Shown here: in pieces, positions 18,516-28,599 of the stretch | Position numbering within the stretch: position 1 is the stretch's first letter | How the letters are laid out: each line of letters begins with the position of its first letter | Source of the DNA: Rhodospirillales bacterium BBD 1991-14 | GTDB lineage: Bacteria; Pseudomonadota; Alphaproteobacteria; Kiloniellales; Kiloniellaceae | Length of the DNA: 64,000 nucleotides | Assembly: GCA_001657395.1 (NCBI GenBank) | Contig: LYSY01000001.1 | Coordinates: 744,001-808,000 of the forward strand | Direction: 5' to 3' | Translations under genes and position numbers: made by a program | Notes under the pieces: generated by a model | Told to the model about the DNA's origin: nothing | The model's database searches: none | The model's input: the letters and a program-made list of their open reading frames with translations, nothing else

Positions 18516-19832
18516 ATGAACGATGTAGCGCGCGACAGCAGTACCAACCAAACCGTCACCGTGACCGACAATTCCACCGGCAAAAGCGTGGAACTTCCGA
18601 TCCTCGGCGGAACCGTTGGGCCTCGTGCCATTGACGTGCGTCGGCTCTATGCGGAGACCGGCTGCTTCACATATGACCCGGGCTTTACTTCAACGGCAAG
18701 TTGTGAGTCCGCCATCACCTACATTGACGGCGAAGCCGGCATTCTGATGCACCGCGGTTACATGATTGAAGACCTGGCCGAGCACAGCGACTTTATGGAT
18801 GTCTGCTACCTGCTGCTGCACGGCGAGCTTCCGAAGGTCGAGGAAAAAGAGGCCTTCGAGCACTCGATCACCTACCACACCATGCTGCACGAGCAGATGA
18901 ACTACTTCTACCGTGGCTTCCGCCGGGACTCCCATCCCATGGCGATCATGGTGGGCGTTGTCGGTGCCATGTCGGCGTTCTATCACGACTCCACGGATAT
19001 CAGCGATCCGCACCAGCGCATGGTCGCCTCTCACCGGCTGATCGCCAAGATGCCGACCATTGCGGCCATGGCCTACAAGTTCTCCATCGGCCAGCCCTTC
19101 GTCTATCCGCGCAACGATCTGAACTACGCCGAGAACTTCCTCAACATGGTGTTCTCGGTTCCCTGCGAGGAGTACAAGATCAGCCCGGTATTGGCGCGCG
19201 CCATGGACCGGATTTTTATCCTCCATGCCGACCACGAGCAGAACGCGTCGACTTCCACGGTGCGCATCTCCGGCTCCAGCAACGCGAACCCCTTCGCCTG
19301 CATCGCTGCCGGGATCGCCTCGCTTTGGGGGCCGGCCCATGGCGGAGCCAACGAGGCGGTGCTGCAGATGCTGCAGGAGATCGGCAGCAAGGACCGCATT
19401 CCCGAGTTCATCGAGCGCGCCAAGGACCGCGACGATCCCTTCCGCCTGATGGGCTTCGGACACCGAGTCTACAAGAACTACGATCCCCGCGCCAAGGTGA
19501 TGCAGAAGTCCTGCCATGAGGTTCTCGGCGAGTTGGGGGTCAAGGACCCGCTGCTGGGCATCGCCATGGAGTTGGAGCGCATCGCGCTGGAGGACGAGTA
19601 CTTCGCCGAGAAGAAGCTCTTCCCCAACGTCGACTTCTATTCCGGCATCATCCTGAAAGCGATGGGCTTCCCGACGTCCATGTTCACGGTGCTTTTCGCA
19701 CTGGCGCGCACGGTCGGCTGGGTCGCGCAGTGGCGGGAGATGATCGAGGACCCGAGCCAGCGGATCAGCCGCCCGCGTCAGGTCTACAACGGGCATACCG
19801 AGCGCGAGTACGTCCCGCTCGACCAGCGCTAG
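18516..19832 (+). CDS. gltA: Citrate synthase (type II)
   Basis: The 438-residue enzyme condenses oxaloacetate and acetyl-CoA at the entry of the TCA cycle. Length and motifs fit the NADH-sensitive hexameric type [21 protein letters not shown], catalytic-His segments [10 protein letters not shown] and [28 protein letters not shown], and a catalytic Asp in [13 protein letters not shown]. It stands alone between its promoter at 18442 and the palindromic repeats just after its stop, and is convergent with lpxB. Confidence 0.96.
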   Translation: MNDVARDSSTNQTVTVTDNSTGKSVELPILGGTVGPRAIDVRRLYAETGCFTYDPGFTSTASCESAITYIDGEAGILMHRGYMIEDLAEHSDFMDVCYLLLHGELPKVEEKEAFEHSITYHTMLHEQMNYFYRGFRRDSHPMAIMVGVVGAMSAFYHDSTDISDPHQRMVASHRLIAKMPTIAAMAYKFSIGQPFVYPRNDLNYAENFLNMVFSVPCEEYKISPVLARAMDRIFILHADHEQNASTSTVRISGSSNANPFACIAAGIASLWGPAHGGANEAVLQMLQEIGSKDRIPEFIERAKDRDDPFRLMGFGHRVYKNYDPRAKVMQKSCHEVLGELGVKDPLLGIAMELERIALEDEYFAEKKLFPNVDFYSGIILKAMGFPTSMFTVLFALARTVGWVAQWREMIEDPSQRISRPRQVYNGHTEREYVPLDQR

Positions 19833-19892
19833 AGCAGATCCGGGTTTGATGGAATCGCGGAAGCGATCCATCAAACCCGGTGAATCCGCTCT
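19831..19892. repeat. REP-like palindrome 1 after gltA
   Basis: The core arms 19840-19852 (CCGGGTTTGATGG) and 19868-19880 (CCATCAAACCCGG) are perfect 13-bp complements. They are extended by ATCGC/GCGAT (one bulged A) around a GGAA loop. AGAGC (19831) and GCTCT (19888-19892) bracket it. The element begins inside the gltA stop codon and probably also stabilises or ends the gltA mRNA. Confidence 0.75.
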
Positions 19893-19904
19893 AATTCTTA
19901 AGTG

Positions 19905-19969
19905 TAGAGCGGATTCACATCTTTGGACGCAAACACGAAAGTGTTTCCGTCCAAACATGATCCGCTCTA
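19905..19969. repeat. REP-like palindrome 2 after gltA
   Basis: The outer arms TAGAGCGGAT (19905-19914) and ATCCGCTCTA (19960-19969) are perfect 10-bp complements. Inner arms TTTGGACG/CGTCCAAA and AAACAC/GTGTTT close on a GAAA loop. The TAGAGCGGAT...ATCCGCTCTA ends match those of palindrome 1 with one change, so the two belong to one dispersed family. I recall similar palindromes scattered between genes of other Alphaproteobacteria. Confidence 0.8.
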
Positions 19970-20011
19970 GGCGGACCGGCGAGCAACAGAGGGGCGCCTG
20001 GACCTTCGTGT

Positions 20012-21211
20012 CTAGGCGCCCTTTTCCTTTTGCGGCAGAAGAGCCAGCACTTCGCGGGCCGCACAGAGGCTGGGGCTCTCACCCGATGCCGGCTGAAGGG
20101 CCCGCACCACCTCGAGGCAGGCTTCGCGCTGGGCCTGGCGGGCCGCGGGATCGCTCAACAGGCGGTCGATGGCCTCAAGGATCTTGTCAGTCCTGCAGTC
20201 GCGCTGCAGCAGCTCCGGCTGGACCATTCGATCTGCCATGATGTTGACCAGGCTCGCATAGGGCACGTCCAACCAGCTGAAAGGCAGCAAGCCGGTGACC
20301 CCGCTCAGCCGGTAGGCGATGACCGTCGGAACGCCGGCCACTGCCAGTTCGAGTGCGACGGTGCCCGATGCTGCGATGGCCGCCTGCGCACGGGCGAAGG
20401 CTAGGCGCTTGGCCTCCATGCCCCGCGTCACCTCCACGGGAACCGGCCAGGATGCGGTTGCGGCCCGCACCGTGGCGTCCACCGTCTCGACCGTGGGCAC
20501 AACGACCCGCAAGCCCGGATGCTTTCGGGCCAAGGCAGCGACGGTCCGCTCAAAAACCGGCAGCAGCTTGCCCACCTCGCCTTTGCGGCTGCCGGGAAGA
20601 ACGGCGAGCAGCGGCCCCTCACCCGGTGCCTGAGGCCGGTCAGCCAGACGCTCTTTCTCCGCTGCCGCCCCCTCGACGGCGGCGTGGCCGACAAAGGGCG
20701 CGCGCAGGCCGTGGACTTCGAAAAGCGGCGGTTCGAAGGGAAGCACGGCCAAAACGGCGTCGAGGTAGCGTGCCATGCGTTTGGCCCGCCTGGCCTTCCA
20801 GGCCCAGACCTGGGGTGCCACGTAATGAACCAGTGGCATGCCCGCGCCCTTCAGGCGCTGAGCGACTTCCAGCGTAAACGACGGCGAGTCGATGGTCACC
20901 ACGATGTCGGGTCGCTGCGCGCGGACTGCAGCAACGGTCTGGCGGATGCGCTTGATGATATGGAGGACATGGGGCAGCACCTCGAGGAAGCCCATGACCG
21001 CGAATTCCTGGATCGGAAACAGGCTTTGCAGGCCTTCGCGCGTCATTTCCTCGCCGCCGATGCCGGCAAAGCGCACCGCGCCGCCGCGCTCGGCCTTGAC
21101 GGCCCTCATCAGGCGAGCCCCCAGAACGTCTCCCGATGGCTCCCCGGCGATCAGGAAAATCAACGGCCCTGCGCTCCCGCCGGGACCGTGTCCCTCGCCC
21201 GACGCAGTCAT
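20012..21211 (-). CDS. lpxB: Lipid-A-disaccharide synthase
   Basis: The 399-residue GT-B, family 19 glycosyltransferase joins UDP-2,3-diacylglucosamine and lipid X into the lipid A disaccharide at the inner membrane. Signatures: FLIAGEPSGDVLGARLM at the start, FAGIGGEEM, DSPSFTLEVAQRLK, VHYVAPQVWAWK and LAVLPGSRKGEV. It is the last gene of the lpxD-fabZ-lpxA-lpxI-lpxB run and overlaps lpxI by 4 bp. It is convergent with gltA, with the REP-like palindromes between. Confidence 0.96.
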   Translation of the reverse strand: MTASGEGHGPGGSAGPLIFLIAGEPSGDVLGARLMRAVKAERGGAVRFAGIGGEEMTREGLQSLFPIQEFAVMGFLEVLPHVLHIIKRIRQTVAAVRAQRPDIVVTIDSPSFTLEVAQRLKGAGMPLVHYVAPQVWAWKARRAKRMARYLDAVLAVLPFEPPLFEVHGLRAPFVGHAAVEGAAAEKERLADRPQAPGEGPLLAVLPGSRKGEVGKLLPVFERTVAALARKHPGLRVVVPTVETVDATVRAATASWPVPVEVTRGMEAKRLAFARAQAAIAASGTVALELAVAGVPTVIAYRLSGVTGLLPFSWLDVPYASLVNIMADRMVQPELLQRDCRTDKILEAIDRLLSDPAARQAQREACLEVVRALQPASGESPSLCAAREVLALLPQKEKGA

Positions 21212-22029
21212 GCCGGTCGGTCGATCCCGACCAGGAAGAGGCCCGCCCGGTCAGCGGTGCGCGCAACGGCATCGGTGTCGATCACGAGGGTGTGGCCGGC
21301 TTCGATGGCGATGCCGCGCAGGCCGGCCGCGGCGGCGCCCTCGACTGTCTTGACGCCAACCGTCGGAAGGTCCGCCCGCCGCTCCTGCCCCGGCTTGCTG
21401 AGCTTGACCAGGACTCCTCCCAGGCCGCTGCGTTTCAACGGACCGCACCGTGCCAGCAGGGCATCGGTCCCTTCGACTGCTTCAACGCCCAGAACGATGC
21501 CGTCCTGGATGACGGTCGCCTGCCCGACGTCGGCTGCCCCCATCGCCTGCAGCACCGCCACCCCGCGGGCGATGTCGGCCTCGGCCTGCGTATCCGGCAC
21601 AAGGCGGCCATAGGGCCCTTTGACGGCCAGCAGGTCTCCCATCAACTCATCCACGCCGCGGACAGTGAAGCCCTCCTGTTCCAGGGTCTTGACCAGAGCC
21701 CCAAGCAAGCCGTCGTCGCCGAGGCTGTTGAACTTGAGCTTCGTCAAGGCCTTCAGGGTATAGCCGTCCGGCCGCAGTTCAGACAGCGATGGGCGCTTGA
21801 CCGGACCGATCAGGACCAGTTCGACCACGCCTGCTCCGCGGAAGGCATCCATGGCCCGCTTGGTCTGGCCCAGCTTGACCCAAAGATGGTCGACGCCATC
21901 CACCGTGGAGGGTTCGGTGTTGCCCTCGACGGCCACCACAAAGACGCCACGGCCCTGTGACTGGCAGTGCTCGATCAGCCGGCGGGGAAGGTGTCCGCCG
22001 CCAGCAACAATGCCAAGCGGCCCCGGCAT
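21208..22029 (-). CDS. lpxI: UDP-2,3-diacylglucosamine diphosphatase LpxI
   Basis: The 273-residue enzyme cleaves UDP-2,3-diacylglucosamine to lipid X, the step between LpxD/LpxC chemistry and LpxB. It is the DUF1009 (LpxI) type used by Alphaproteobacteria in place of the metallophosphatase LpxH. Recognisable parts are LGIVAGGGHLPRRLIEHC at the start, GQTKRAMDAFRGAGV, VLIGPVKRPSLSEL, and the catalytic domain with GVKTVEGAAAAGLRGIAIEAG. Its position between lpxA and lpxB confirms the role. Confidence 0.94.
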   Translation of the reverse strand: MPGPLGIVAGGGHLPRRLIEHCQSQGRGVFVVAVEGNTEPSTVDGVDHLWVKLGQTKRAMDAFRGAGVVELVLIGPVKRPSLSELRPDGYTLKALTKLKFNSLGDDGLLGALVKTLEQEGFTVRGVDELMGDLLAVKGPYGRLVPDTQAEADIARGVAVLQAMGAADVGQATVIQDGIVLGVEAVEGTDALLARCGPLKRSGLGGVLVKLSKPGQERRADLPTVGVKTVEGAAAAGLRGIAIEAGHTLVIDTDAVARTADRAGLFLVGIDRPA

Positions 22030-22062
22030 CAGTACGGACCCACCATCACTGCGGAACCACCA

Positions 22063-22860
22063 TCAGTAGTCTTGCGGGCGCAGGATGGGGCGGCCCGTTT
22101 CAACACGCAGGAAACCCAGCAGATTGCGCACCGTGTCCAGTTCGCCAAAGTCGGCTTCGATAGCATCCATGCGCTCGGACAGGGTGCCGCCCTCCTCCAC
22201 GAACAGCCGGTCGAAGACTTTCAGGAGCGCCTGGATCTCTTCACTTGCGATGCCGGCGCGCTTGAGCCCGATCAGGTTCAGCCCGTCGAGGCGTGTCGGG
22301 CGGGCCATGACGATGCCATAGGGAATGACGTCATGCTTGGTGCCGACCATGGCGCCCAGAATGGCATTGCGGCCGACCCGAACGAACTGCTGCACGCCTG
22401 TAAGGCCGCCGAGTATCACGTTGTCCTCGATCGTGACATGCCCGGCGAGGGTGCAGTTGTTGGCCATGATGACGTTGTTGCCGATCTGGCAGTCGTGCGC
22501 CACATGGGACCCCGGCATGAAGAGGCCGCCATTGCCGACGCGCGTGACCATGCCGCCGCCTTCGGTGCCGATGTTCATCGTGACATGTTCACGGATGATA
22601 TTGTCGGTCCCGATCTGCAGTTCCGAGGGTTCACCGCGGTACTTCAGGTCCTGGGGGCCCTGGCCGATGGAACTGAACGGCAGTATCTGCGTCCGTGCCC
22701 CGATCGTCGTTCGCCCGTCGATCACCACATGGCTGTGAAGCTTGACCGCCTCGCCCAGCTTCACGTGCCGCCCGATGATGCTATAGGGTCCGATCTGGCA
22801 TCCGTCGCCGATCTGGGCGCCGGACTCGATAATCGCTGTAGGGTGGATGTCCGGCATCAA
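22063..22860 (-). CDS. lpxA: UDP-N-acetylglucosamine O-acyltransferase
   Basis: The 265-residue left-handed beta-helix acyltransferase catalyses the first step of lipid A synthesis, moving a 3-hydroxyacyl chain from ACP to UDP-GlcNAc. Hexapeptide repeats run from residue 6 ([20 protein letters not shown]) to about 185. The catalytic His is in the [14 protein letters not shown] region, and the C-terminal helices bind ACP. It overlaps fabZ by 4 bp and is followed by lpxI. Confidence 0.96.
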   Translation of the reverse strand: MMPDIHPTAIIESGAQIGDGCQIGPYSIIGRHVKLGEAVKLHSHVVIDGRTTIGARTQILPFSSIGQGPQDLKYRGEPSELQIGTDNIIREHVTMNIGTEGGGMVTRVGNGGLFMPGSHVAHDCQIGNNVIMANNCTLAGHVTIEDNVILGGLTGVQQFVRVGRNAILGAMVGTKHDVIPYGIVMARPTRLDGLNLIGLKRAGIASEEIQALLKVFDRLFVEEGGTLSERMDAIEADFGELDTVRNLLGFLRVETGRPILRPQDY

Positions 22861-23327
22861 TAATCCATGATCATCGCGGAGTAACTTGCGCTCGCGACCA
22901 GGGTGCCATTGACTTTCGCTTCGCCGGAGAACTTCCAGACGTTGCGGCGGTTTCGTACGCGTGTGACGTGGATGTTCAGAACGTCGCCGGGCACTACGGG
23001 CTTGCGGAACCGTGCGTCGTCGACAGTCATGAAGTAGACAGGCTTGCCGTGGGCATCCTCGCCCAGCGTGTACATCACCAGAGCCGCCGCGGTCTGGGCC
23101 ATGGCCTCGACGATAAGAACGCCCGGCATGACGGCCCGCTCGGGAAAGTGACCAAGGAAAAACGGTTCGTTGATGGTGACGTTCTTCACCCCGGTTGCCG
23201 ACTCGTTGGGGACGATGTCTTCAACCTTGTCGATCATCAAGAACGGATAGCGGTGCGGCAGCAGCTCCATGATGTCCTGGACATCGAGGCTGACGGTACC
23301 CTCCTGTTCACTGGTTTCTTCACTCAT
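22857..23327 (-). CDS. fabZ: 3-hydroxyacyl-ACP dehydratase FabZ
   Basis: The 156-residue hotdog-fold dehydratase of type II fatty acid synthesis competes with LpxA and LpxD for 3-hydroxyacyl-ACP, which explains its place in the lpx cluster. Hallmarks: [18 protein letters not shown], catalytic His in [16 protein letters not shown], and catalytic Glu in [12 protein letters not shown]. The N-terminal extension of about 12 residues is acidic. It overlaps lpxD by 8 bp and lpxA by 4 bp. Confidence 0.96.
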   Translation of the reverse strand: MSEETSEQEGTVSLDVQDIMELLPHRYPFLMIDKVEDIVPNESATGVKNVTINEPFFLGHFPERAVMPGVLIVEAMAQTAAALVMYTLGEDAHGKPVYFMTVDDARFRKPVVPGDVLNIHVTRVRNRRNVWKFSGEAKVNGTLVASASYSAMIMDY

Positions 23328-24354
23328 CCTTCTTCCTACCTCTTGCCTTCAGCTGGCGGTCCCAGAGTGCACACAGCCGAAAGAACTCCCTTGCCGGCCG
23401 GGCCGGGCTGCCCAACACAGTCATACCCTCAGGAATGTCACGCATGACGCCCGACTTCGCACCGATTCTGGCTCCCGCACCGACCTTCAGGTGGCCGGAT
23501 ACCCCGGCTTGTGCAGCCACCGCCACGAAATCCTGCAGGACGGAGCTGCCGGCTACGCCAGACTGAGCCACAAGCACGCAGCCGCGACCGATGCGCACGT
23601 TGTGCCCGATCTGTACGAGATTATCAATCTTTGCCCCCGCCCCGATGACGGTGTCAGGCCCCGCCCCGCGGTCGATCGTGGAGTTAGCACCGATTTCGAC
23701 GCCATCCTCGACGATCACCCGGCCGAGCTGTGGGACGTCGACAAAGCCCTCCGGGTCCATGGAAAAGCCAAAGCCCCGGGTTCCAACCCGGGCGCCGGCA
23801 TGGATCTGGCAGGCTCGCCCGATAACGCAGAACTCCAGGGAGACGTTCGCTCCGATGACTGTTCCGTCGCCGATTTCGACGCCCTGGCCGACAACCGTGT
23901 TGGCGCCCAACCGGCAGCCGCGGCCTATCTTTGCCCCGGGGCCTACGGCTACGCCGGCGCCCAGTTCGCTGCCCTCCCCGACGCTGGCGCTCTCGTCAAC
24001 GACGGCGGACGGATGAGCGCCGGGGACCGGCGCCTGAGCCGGATAGAAGGCCTGGGCCACCTTGGCGTAGCCCCGATAGGGCCGCTTGGTCAGGATCAGC
24101 TTCATTCCTTCAGGGGCACGCTCGGCAAACTCCGGATCGACGATGCAGGCGCCGGCCTTGCTTTGCTCGAACTGCTCGATGTAGCGCCGGTTGTCGAGAA
24201 AGCTCACGTCCTCAGGACCGGCACTGTCGAGGGGGGCCACGTCCTGGAACTCCATCGCCGGATCGCTGCCGGACTGAAGCTCCGCTTCGGCCAGTTCGGC
24301 CAGCTGCGAGAGACTGAAAGGTCCTGAACGTCTGAAGAATCGGCTGTCCGCCAT
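23320..24354 (-). CDS. lpxD: UDP-3-O-(3-hydroxyacyl)glucosamine N-acyltransferase
   Basis: The 344-residue enzyme adds the N-linked 3-hydroxyacyl chain in lipid A synthesis. The N-terminal uridine-binding domain (about 1-110) is followed by a left-handed beta-helix of hexapeptide repeats ([18 protein letters not shown] onward) and a C-terminal ACP-binding helix. The catalytic His region reads [14 protein letters not shown]. It sits between skp (56 bp gap) and fabZ (8 bp overlap) in the usual alphaproteobacterial order. Confidence 0.96.
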   Translation of the reverse strand: MADSRFFRRSGPFSLSQLAELAEAELQSGSDPAMEFQDVAPLDSAGPEDVSFLDNRRYIEQFEQSKAGACIVDPEFAERAPEGMKLILTKRPYRGYAKVAQAFYPAQAPVPGAHPSAVVDESASVGEGSELGAGVAVGPGAKIGRGCRLGANTVVGQGVEIGDGTVIGANVSLEFCVIGRACQIHAGARVGTRGFGFSMDPEGFVDVPQLGRVIVEDGVEIGANSTIDRGAGPDTVIGAGAKIDNLVQIGHNVRIGRGCVLVAQSGVAGSSVLQDFVAVAAQAGVSGHLKVGAGARIGAKSGVMRDIPEGMTVLGSPARPAREFFRLCALWDRQLKARGRKKDE

Positions 24355-24410
24355 ACCACCACCCCTTTGGGTTCGCCGTCGCTGAAGGGGACGGCCTTGC
24401 CCGCCGCTCC

Positions 24411-24974
24411 CTAGTTACCTGCCGTTCCCGAGGAGACATCGACGAGGCGGCTGTTCAACCGCCTGAGCGCCTCCTCCGTAAGGTCGAACTCGGACTTCAC
24501 GATAATGACGGTGGTCTTCGCGAGGATCAGATCCAGCTCTCGCTCGACGGCGATCTCCTGGGAGATTGACTGAAGCACCTGCTGGACCTGCGCCATGCCC
24601 TGGCTGAAGAGTTGATCGAGGCGCCGCCGCTCGGCCTGCATCTCCCGCTGCAGAGCCACGCCTTCGGCTTCGAGGCTGCTGCGTTCCTGACGGTAGTCGT
24701 CGGTGGATAAGCTGGCCCGGCGCTGGGCGAGATCAAGATCGGCCTCGCGGAGGGCCTCTTCCCGGTCCCGCATGGTCTGCTGGGCGGCGATCCGCGCGGC
24801 TTCCACCCGCTCAGCCAGGGTCTTCACCGCGACCGATTCCCGAAGCACGGCCTGAACATCGATGACCCCGATGAGCGGAGCCCGCTCAACCTGCGCATCG
24901 GCCGCAACCGGAAGCAAACTCAGGAATACAAGGGCAGCGGCGAAGCGCAATGGCCAGCTGCATTGACGCGTCAT
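24411..24974 (-). CDS. skp: OmpH/Skp family periplasmic chaperone
   Basis: The 187-residue protein has a Sec signal (about residues 1-28, hydrophobic core AAALVFLSLLPVAADAQ) and the OmpH fold: IGVIDVQAVLRES, then a long charged coiled-coil arm (about 50-130) and LILAKTTVIIVKSEFDLTEE closing the trimer body. Skp holds unfolded outer-membrane proteins on their way to BamA. The frame is open upstream to 25088, but the ATG at 24974, 5 bp after the bamA stop, gives the signal peptide directly. Coupling to bamA is likely. Confidence 0.9.
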   Translation of the reverse strand: MTRQCSWPLRFAAALVFLSLLPVAADAQVERAPLIGVIDVQAVLRESVAVKTLAERVEAARIAAQQTMRDREEALREADLDLAQRRASLSTDDYRQERSSLEAEGVALQREMQAERRRLDQLFSQGMAQVQQVLQSISQEIAVERELDLILAKTTVIIVKSEFDLTEEALRRLNSRLVDVSSGTAGN

Positions 24975-24979
24975 TTTGC

Positions 24980-27283
24980 CTAAAACTGCGTTCCGAAACT
25001 GAAGTTCAGGATTTCGGTTTCGTCGAAATCCTCCTTGATCACTGCAAAGCCCAAGTCTATGACGACTGGCCCGAAGGGCGAGTTCCACGAAACACCGGTA
25101 CCCACGGTGACTCTGGGCGCCGAAGAATCTTCCACGTCCACGTTCAGACTGTCGTTCTCGTCCAGGTCCCAGGCAGCGCCAACATCGGTGAAGACGCGCC
25201 CGCGAACGTCGAGATCGAAGGGCAGCTCAATGGGAAAGGCGACCTCTACGGTGCCGGTGTAGAAGTGCTTGGCACCCAGGGCGTCGCCCGTCCGCTCGTC
25301 GCGCGGCCCGATGCCGCCGAACTCAAACCCGCGTGGATTGCCGCCGCCGCGGAAGAAGCGGTCGGAGATCCGCGTGTCCTCGCCGATACCGACAACGGTA
25401 CCCGCCGAACCCCGCAGGCTGGCGGTGTAATCCTCGAAGATCGTATGGAAGTAACCGCTGTTGACGGATGCTTTAAAGAAGCTCACATCGCCGCCGAGAC
25501 CGGTGACCTCCGTCCGCAGGCGCCCGATCACACCCTCCCGAGGATCGAAGCGCGAGTCTCTGGTATCATAGGTCAGCTCGTTGCTGACGCCGGAACGCAG
25601 GGTTTCGCCCTCTTCCGATTGCACGAGCAGAGAGGCATCACTGCCAACGTCGGTGATGTCGCGGTTCTCGATGGTGTAGCGCACGACATTGCGAATCTCT
25701 TCGGTGAGGTTGAAGCCTGCCCGCAGCGATCCGCCGAGACGTTCTTCCTCGAAAGAGCTTTCGTCGTCCCGGTCATCGGTGGTTCGGAAGAGATCGAAGC
25801 CCGCAGCCAGGTTCCGGTCGAGGAAGTAAGGCTCGGTAAAGCTGAAATCGATCTCGGAAGCCTCGCCGGCCAAGGTGAAGCTGAGGCGCAGATCCTGGCC
25901 GCGGCCCAGCAGGTTGCGCTCGCGGATACCGATATTGCCGATGGGGCCGTCGGTTGACGAGAAACCTGCACCGAAGGTCAGATCGCCCGTCGACTGCTCC
26001 TCGACCTCCACCTTGACGACCGTGCGGTCCGGGGCGCTGCCCGGTTCGTTCTCCACGGTCACCGTTTTGAAGAAGCCGAGGTTCTGGACCCGCTGGCGGG
26101 AGCGGCGCAGCTTGGAGCTGTTGAAGGCATCGCCCTCGACCAGCCGGAACTCCCTGCGAATAACACGGTCCAGGGTGCGAATGTTGCCCTCGATGTCGAT
26201 ACGCTCGACGAAGACCTTGGGGCCTTCCTGAATGTCGAACACGAGATCGATGGTAAGGTTTTCACGGTCGCGCTGAACGCGGGGACGGATGTCGACAAAG
26301 GCAAAGCCGAGATCGCCGACCGCCTCCGTCAAAGCTTCGATGGTGTTGTCGACTTCACTGGCGTCGTACCAGTCGCCCTCGGAGGTGGTGAGCTCGTCGC
26401 GCAGCGACTCCGGGTCCAGATTGCGCAGGGTCGTCTCGATGCCGATCGCGCCGAAGCGGTAGCGAGGGCCCTCTTCAACGGTGAAGGTGACGATGAAGTC
26501 CTGGTTGTCGGGTGTCAGCTCCGCAACCACTGAGACCACCCTGAAGTCGGCATAGCCCTCGTTCAGGTAGAAGCGGCGCAGCAATTCCCGGTCGAAGGTC
26601 AGCCGGTCCGGGTCGTAGGTGTCGGTTGTGGTGAAGAAGTTCCAGAATGACGCCTCGGACGTGGTCACCTCGTCACGCAGGGTCGAATCAGAAAACTCAC
26701 GATTGCCGATGAAGTTGATCGAACGGATACTCGTGAGCGGTCCTTCCGAAATCTCGAAGGCCAGATCGACCCGGTTCTGCTCCAGCTGAATTACCTTGGG
26801 TTCCACCGTGGTGGCGAAGCGTCCGGAGCGGCGATAGATCTCCAGAATGCGGTCGGCATCGCTTTGAACCTTGGTGCGCGTGAAGACGACGCGCGGGCGC
26901 AGCTCGATTTCCTGCTGCAGCGTCTCGTCGTCAATGCGCCGGTTGCCCTCGAAAGCGATGCGGTTGACGATCGGGTTCTCGGCGACCACCACGATCAGAA
27001 CGTTGCCCTCGCGCCGCAGGGTGACGTCGGCGAAGAGGCCGGTGGAAAAGAGGTTCTTCAGAGAGCGGTCTAGGCGAACCGGATCAAAGGGATCGCCGGG
27101 CGTGACCCGCATGTAGGAGCGCACGGTTGTCGCTTCGATGCGCTGTGTGCCTTCGACCCGAATGGCCTCGATTCGGCCGCCTGAGAGCAGAGACTGCGCC
27201 TGGATAGGCTCCGGCAGGCTGACGCATACTGTACCGGACAGCAGGCACGCCAAGGCGACGACGAACAAGCGTCCGCGAAACAC
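24980..27283 (-). CDS. bamA: Outer membrane protein assembly factor BamA
   Basis: The core of the BAM machine in the outer membrane. About 767 residues: a signal peptide (VFRGRLFVVALACLLSG), five POTRA repeats (about 35-400; IRVEGTQRIEATTVRSY opens the first) and an Omp85 beta-barrel whose end FGTQF carries the aromatic C-terminal signal. A surface loop has the conserved FFRGGGNPRGFEFGG. Start choice: the frame extends to a TTG at 27346 inside rseP, but the GTG at 27283 begins a normal signal peptide and is preceded by GGAAGGATCGAGGG, so it is preferred. It lies between rseP and skp. Confidence 0.92.
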   Translation of the reverse strand: MFRGRLFVVALACLLSGTVCVSLPEPIQAQSLLSGGRIEAIRVEGTQRIEATTVRSYMRVTPGDPFDPVRLDRSLKNLFSTGLFADVTLRREGNVLIVVVAENPIVNRIAFEGNRRIDDETLQQEIELRPRVVFTRTKVQSDADRILEIYRRSGRFATTVEPKVIQLEQNRVDLAFEISEGPLTSIRSINFIGNREFSDSTLRDEVTTSEASFWNFFTTTDTYDPDRLTFDRELLRRFYLNEGYADFRVVSVVAELTPDNQDFIVTFTVEEGPRYRFGAIGIETTLRNLDPESLRDELTTSEGDWYDASEVDNTIEALTEAVGDLGFAFVDIRPRVQRDRENLTIDLVFDIQEGPKVFVERIDIEGNIRTLDRVIRREFRLVEGDAFNSSKLRRSRQRVQNLGFFKTVTVENEPGSAPDRTVVKVEVEEQSTGDLTFGAGFSSTDGPIGNIGIRERNLLGRGQDLRLSFTLAGEASEIDFSFTEPYFLDRNLAAGFDLFRTTDDRDDESSFEEERLGGSLRAGFNLTEEIRNVVRYTIENRDITDVGSDASLLVQSEEGETLRSGVSNELTYDTRDSRFDPREGVIGRLRTEVTGLGGDVSFFKASVNSGYFHTIFEDYTASLRGSAGTVVGIGEDTRISDRFFRGGGNPRGFEFGGIGPRDERTGDALGAKHFYTGTVEVAFPIELPFDLDVRGRVFTDVGAAWDLDENDSLNVDVEDSSAPRVTVGTGVSWNSPFGPVVIDLGFAVIKEDFDETEILNFSFGTQF

Positions 27284-27323
27284 GTTCCCTCGATCCTTCC
27301 CCCGTGGCGCTGGTGCTTGTGTT

Positions 27324-28460
27324 TTAAGTGACCAGGCCTTTGACAAAATTCACTAAGCCCTCGAAGCGGAGCAGGTCATTCCAGGTGACGAAGACCATCA
27401 ACGTCAATACCAGAGCGAGTCCGATCCTGAAACCGTATTCTTGGGCTCTTTCGCCCAGCGGACGGCCCCGCAGGGCTTCAATGGCGTAGAACAAAAGATG
27501 GCCGCCGTCGAGCATCGGCACCGGAAAAAGATTAATCAGGCCCAAGTTAATCGAAAGAACGGCGGCGAAGAAAATCGCTTGAGGAATACCGTGCTCGGCA
27601 ACCTGGCCCGACATCTGCGCAATGCGGATCGGCCCGCCCAGTTCATCGGCGCCCCGGTCGCCCCGGATGATCTGTCCCAGGGCGGTGAATGTCTGGTTGA
27701 TGATCGAGACGGTCTCTCGCGTCGCCTGCCAGACCGCCGTGGCCGGATCGTGGCGAATGAAGTCGCTGCTGGAGCGGGTTATCCCGAGACGCCCAACTTC
27801 CTGGACCTCTCCCAGCGCATTTTGGACTTCTGCGCGCGAGGGCGTCGCGACCAGATCGACCTCCTGGCCGTCGCGCAGGACGACGACCTCCAGGCGCTCT
27901 TCCGGGCGCAAGCCGACAATCCGCTGCAATTCCTCGAACCGTGCGATTGACTGGCCGTTGACGGAGAGCACTTCGTCTCCGGCCTCGAAACCGGCCGCTT
28001 CCGCGGCGGAGTCCGGCATCACCTCGCCCACGACGGCCGGCGTGAAGGGCTGGCCGATCATGCTGAACAGCCCCGCCAGCAGAACGATGGCGAAGAGGAA
28101 GTTTGCGATCGGCCCGGCGGCCACGATCCAGGCCCGCTGTCCCAGGCGCTTGTGCGGAAAGGCCACCGCCTTCTCGGCGGGGCTCAGTTCAGCAACGCTG
28201 CCGTCAGGCATGCTGGCAGCGTTGGCATCGCCGAACATCTTCACATAGCCGCCGAGCGGGATGATGCTGAACTTCCAGCGCGTGCCGGCCTTGTCCGTCC
28301 AGCCGAACAGCTCCGGCCCAAAGCCGATGGAGAAGATCTCGACCCGGACGCCGTTCCAGCGGGCCACCAGGTAGTGGCCCAACTCGTGGATGAAGACCAG
28401 CGCGGTCAGGATGACCAGAAAAGGAATGCCAAAGCCGTAGAGGCCGCCAGAAAAATCCAT
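27324..28460 (-). CDS. rseP: RseP family site-2 zinc metalloprotease
   Basis: The 378-residue inner-membrane protease cuts substrates within the membrane, typically an anti-sigma factor in envelope stress. The zinc site HELGH is in the first TM segment (VFIHELGHYLVARW, residues 22-35). A periplasmic PDZ domain covers about 125-215 (GEVMPDSAAEAAGFEAGDEV). The third ligand motif LFPVPMLDGGHLLFY lies at about 310. It ends in two TM segments. It sits upstream of bamA as in most Proteobacteria. The rpoE/rseA-type partners are not in the window. Confidence 0.95.
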   Translation of the reverse strand: MDFSGGLYGFGIPFLVILTALVFIHELGHYLVARWNGVRVEIFSIGFGPELFGWTDKAGTRWKFSIIPLGGYVKMFGDANAASMPDGSVAELSPAEKAVAFPHKRLGQRAWIVAAGPIANFLFAIVLLAGLFSMIGQPFTPAVVGEVMPDSAAEAAGFEAGDEVLSVNGQSIARFEELQRIVGLRPEERLEVVVLRDGQEVDLVATPSRAEVQNALGEVQEVGRLGITRSSSDFIRHDPATAVWQATRETVSIINQTFTALGQIIRGDRGADELGGPIRIAQMSGQVAEHGIPQAIFFAAVLSINLGLINLFPVPMLDGGHLLFYAIEALRGRPLGERAQEYGFRIGLALVLTLMVFVTWNDLLRFEGLVNFVKGLVT

Positions 28461-28599
28461 AACTTACAGATAGTTCCTAAGTTTTGGTCTGAACTTCGGG
28501 CGGCTCTTCAGCGCCGTCGGCTCGCAGCCCGAAACCGTCGTTTCCTAGCCGCGCCAACCGCCCCTGGTGATACTCCAAAACCGCTGTCAAGAAAAGGAC

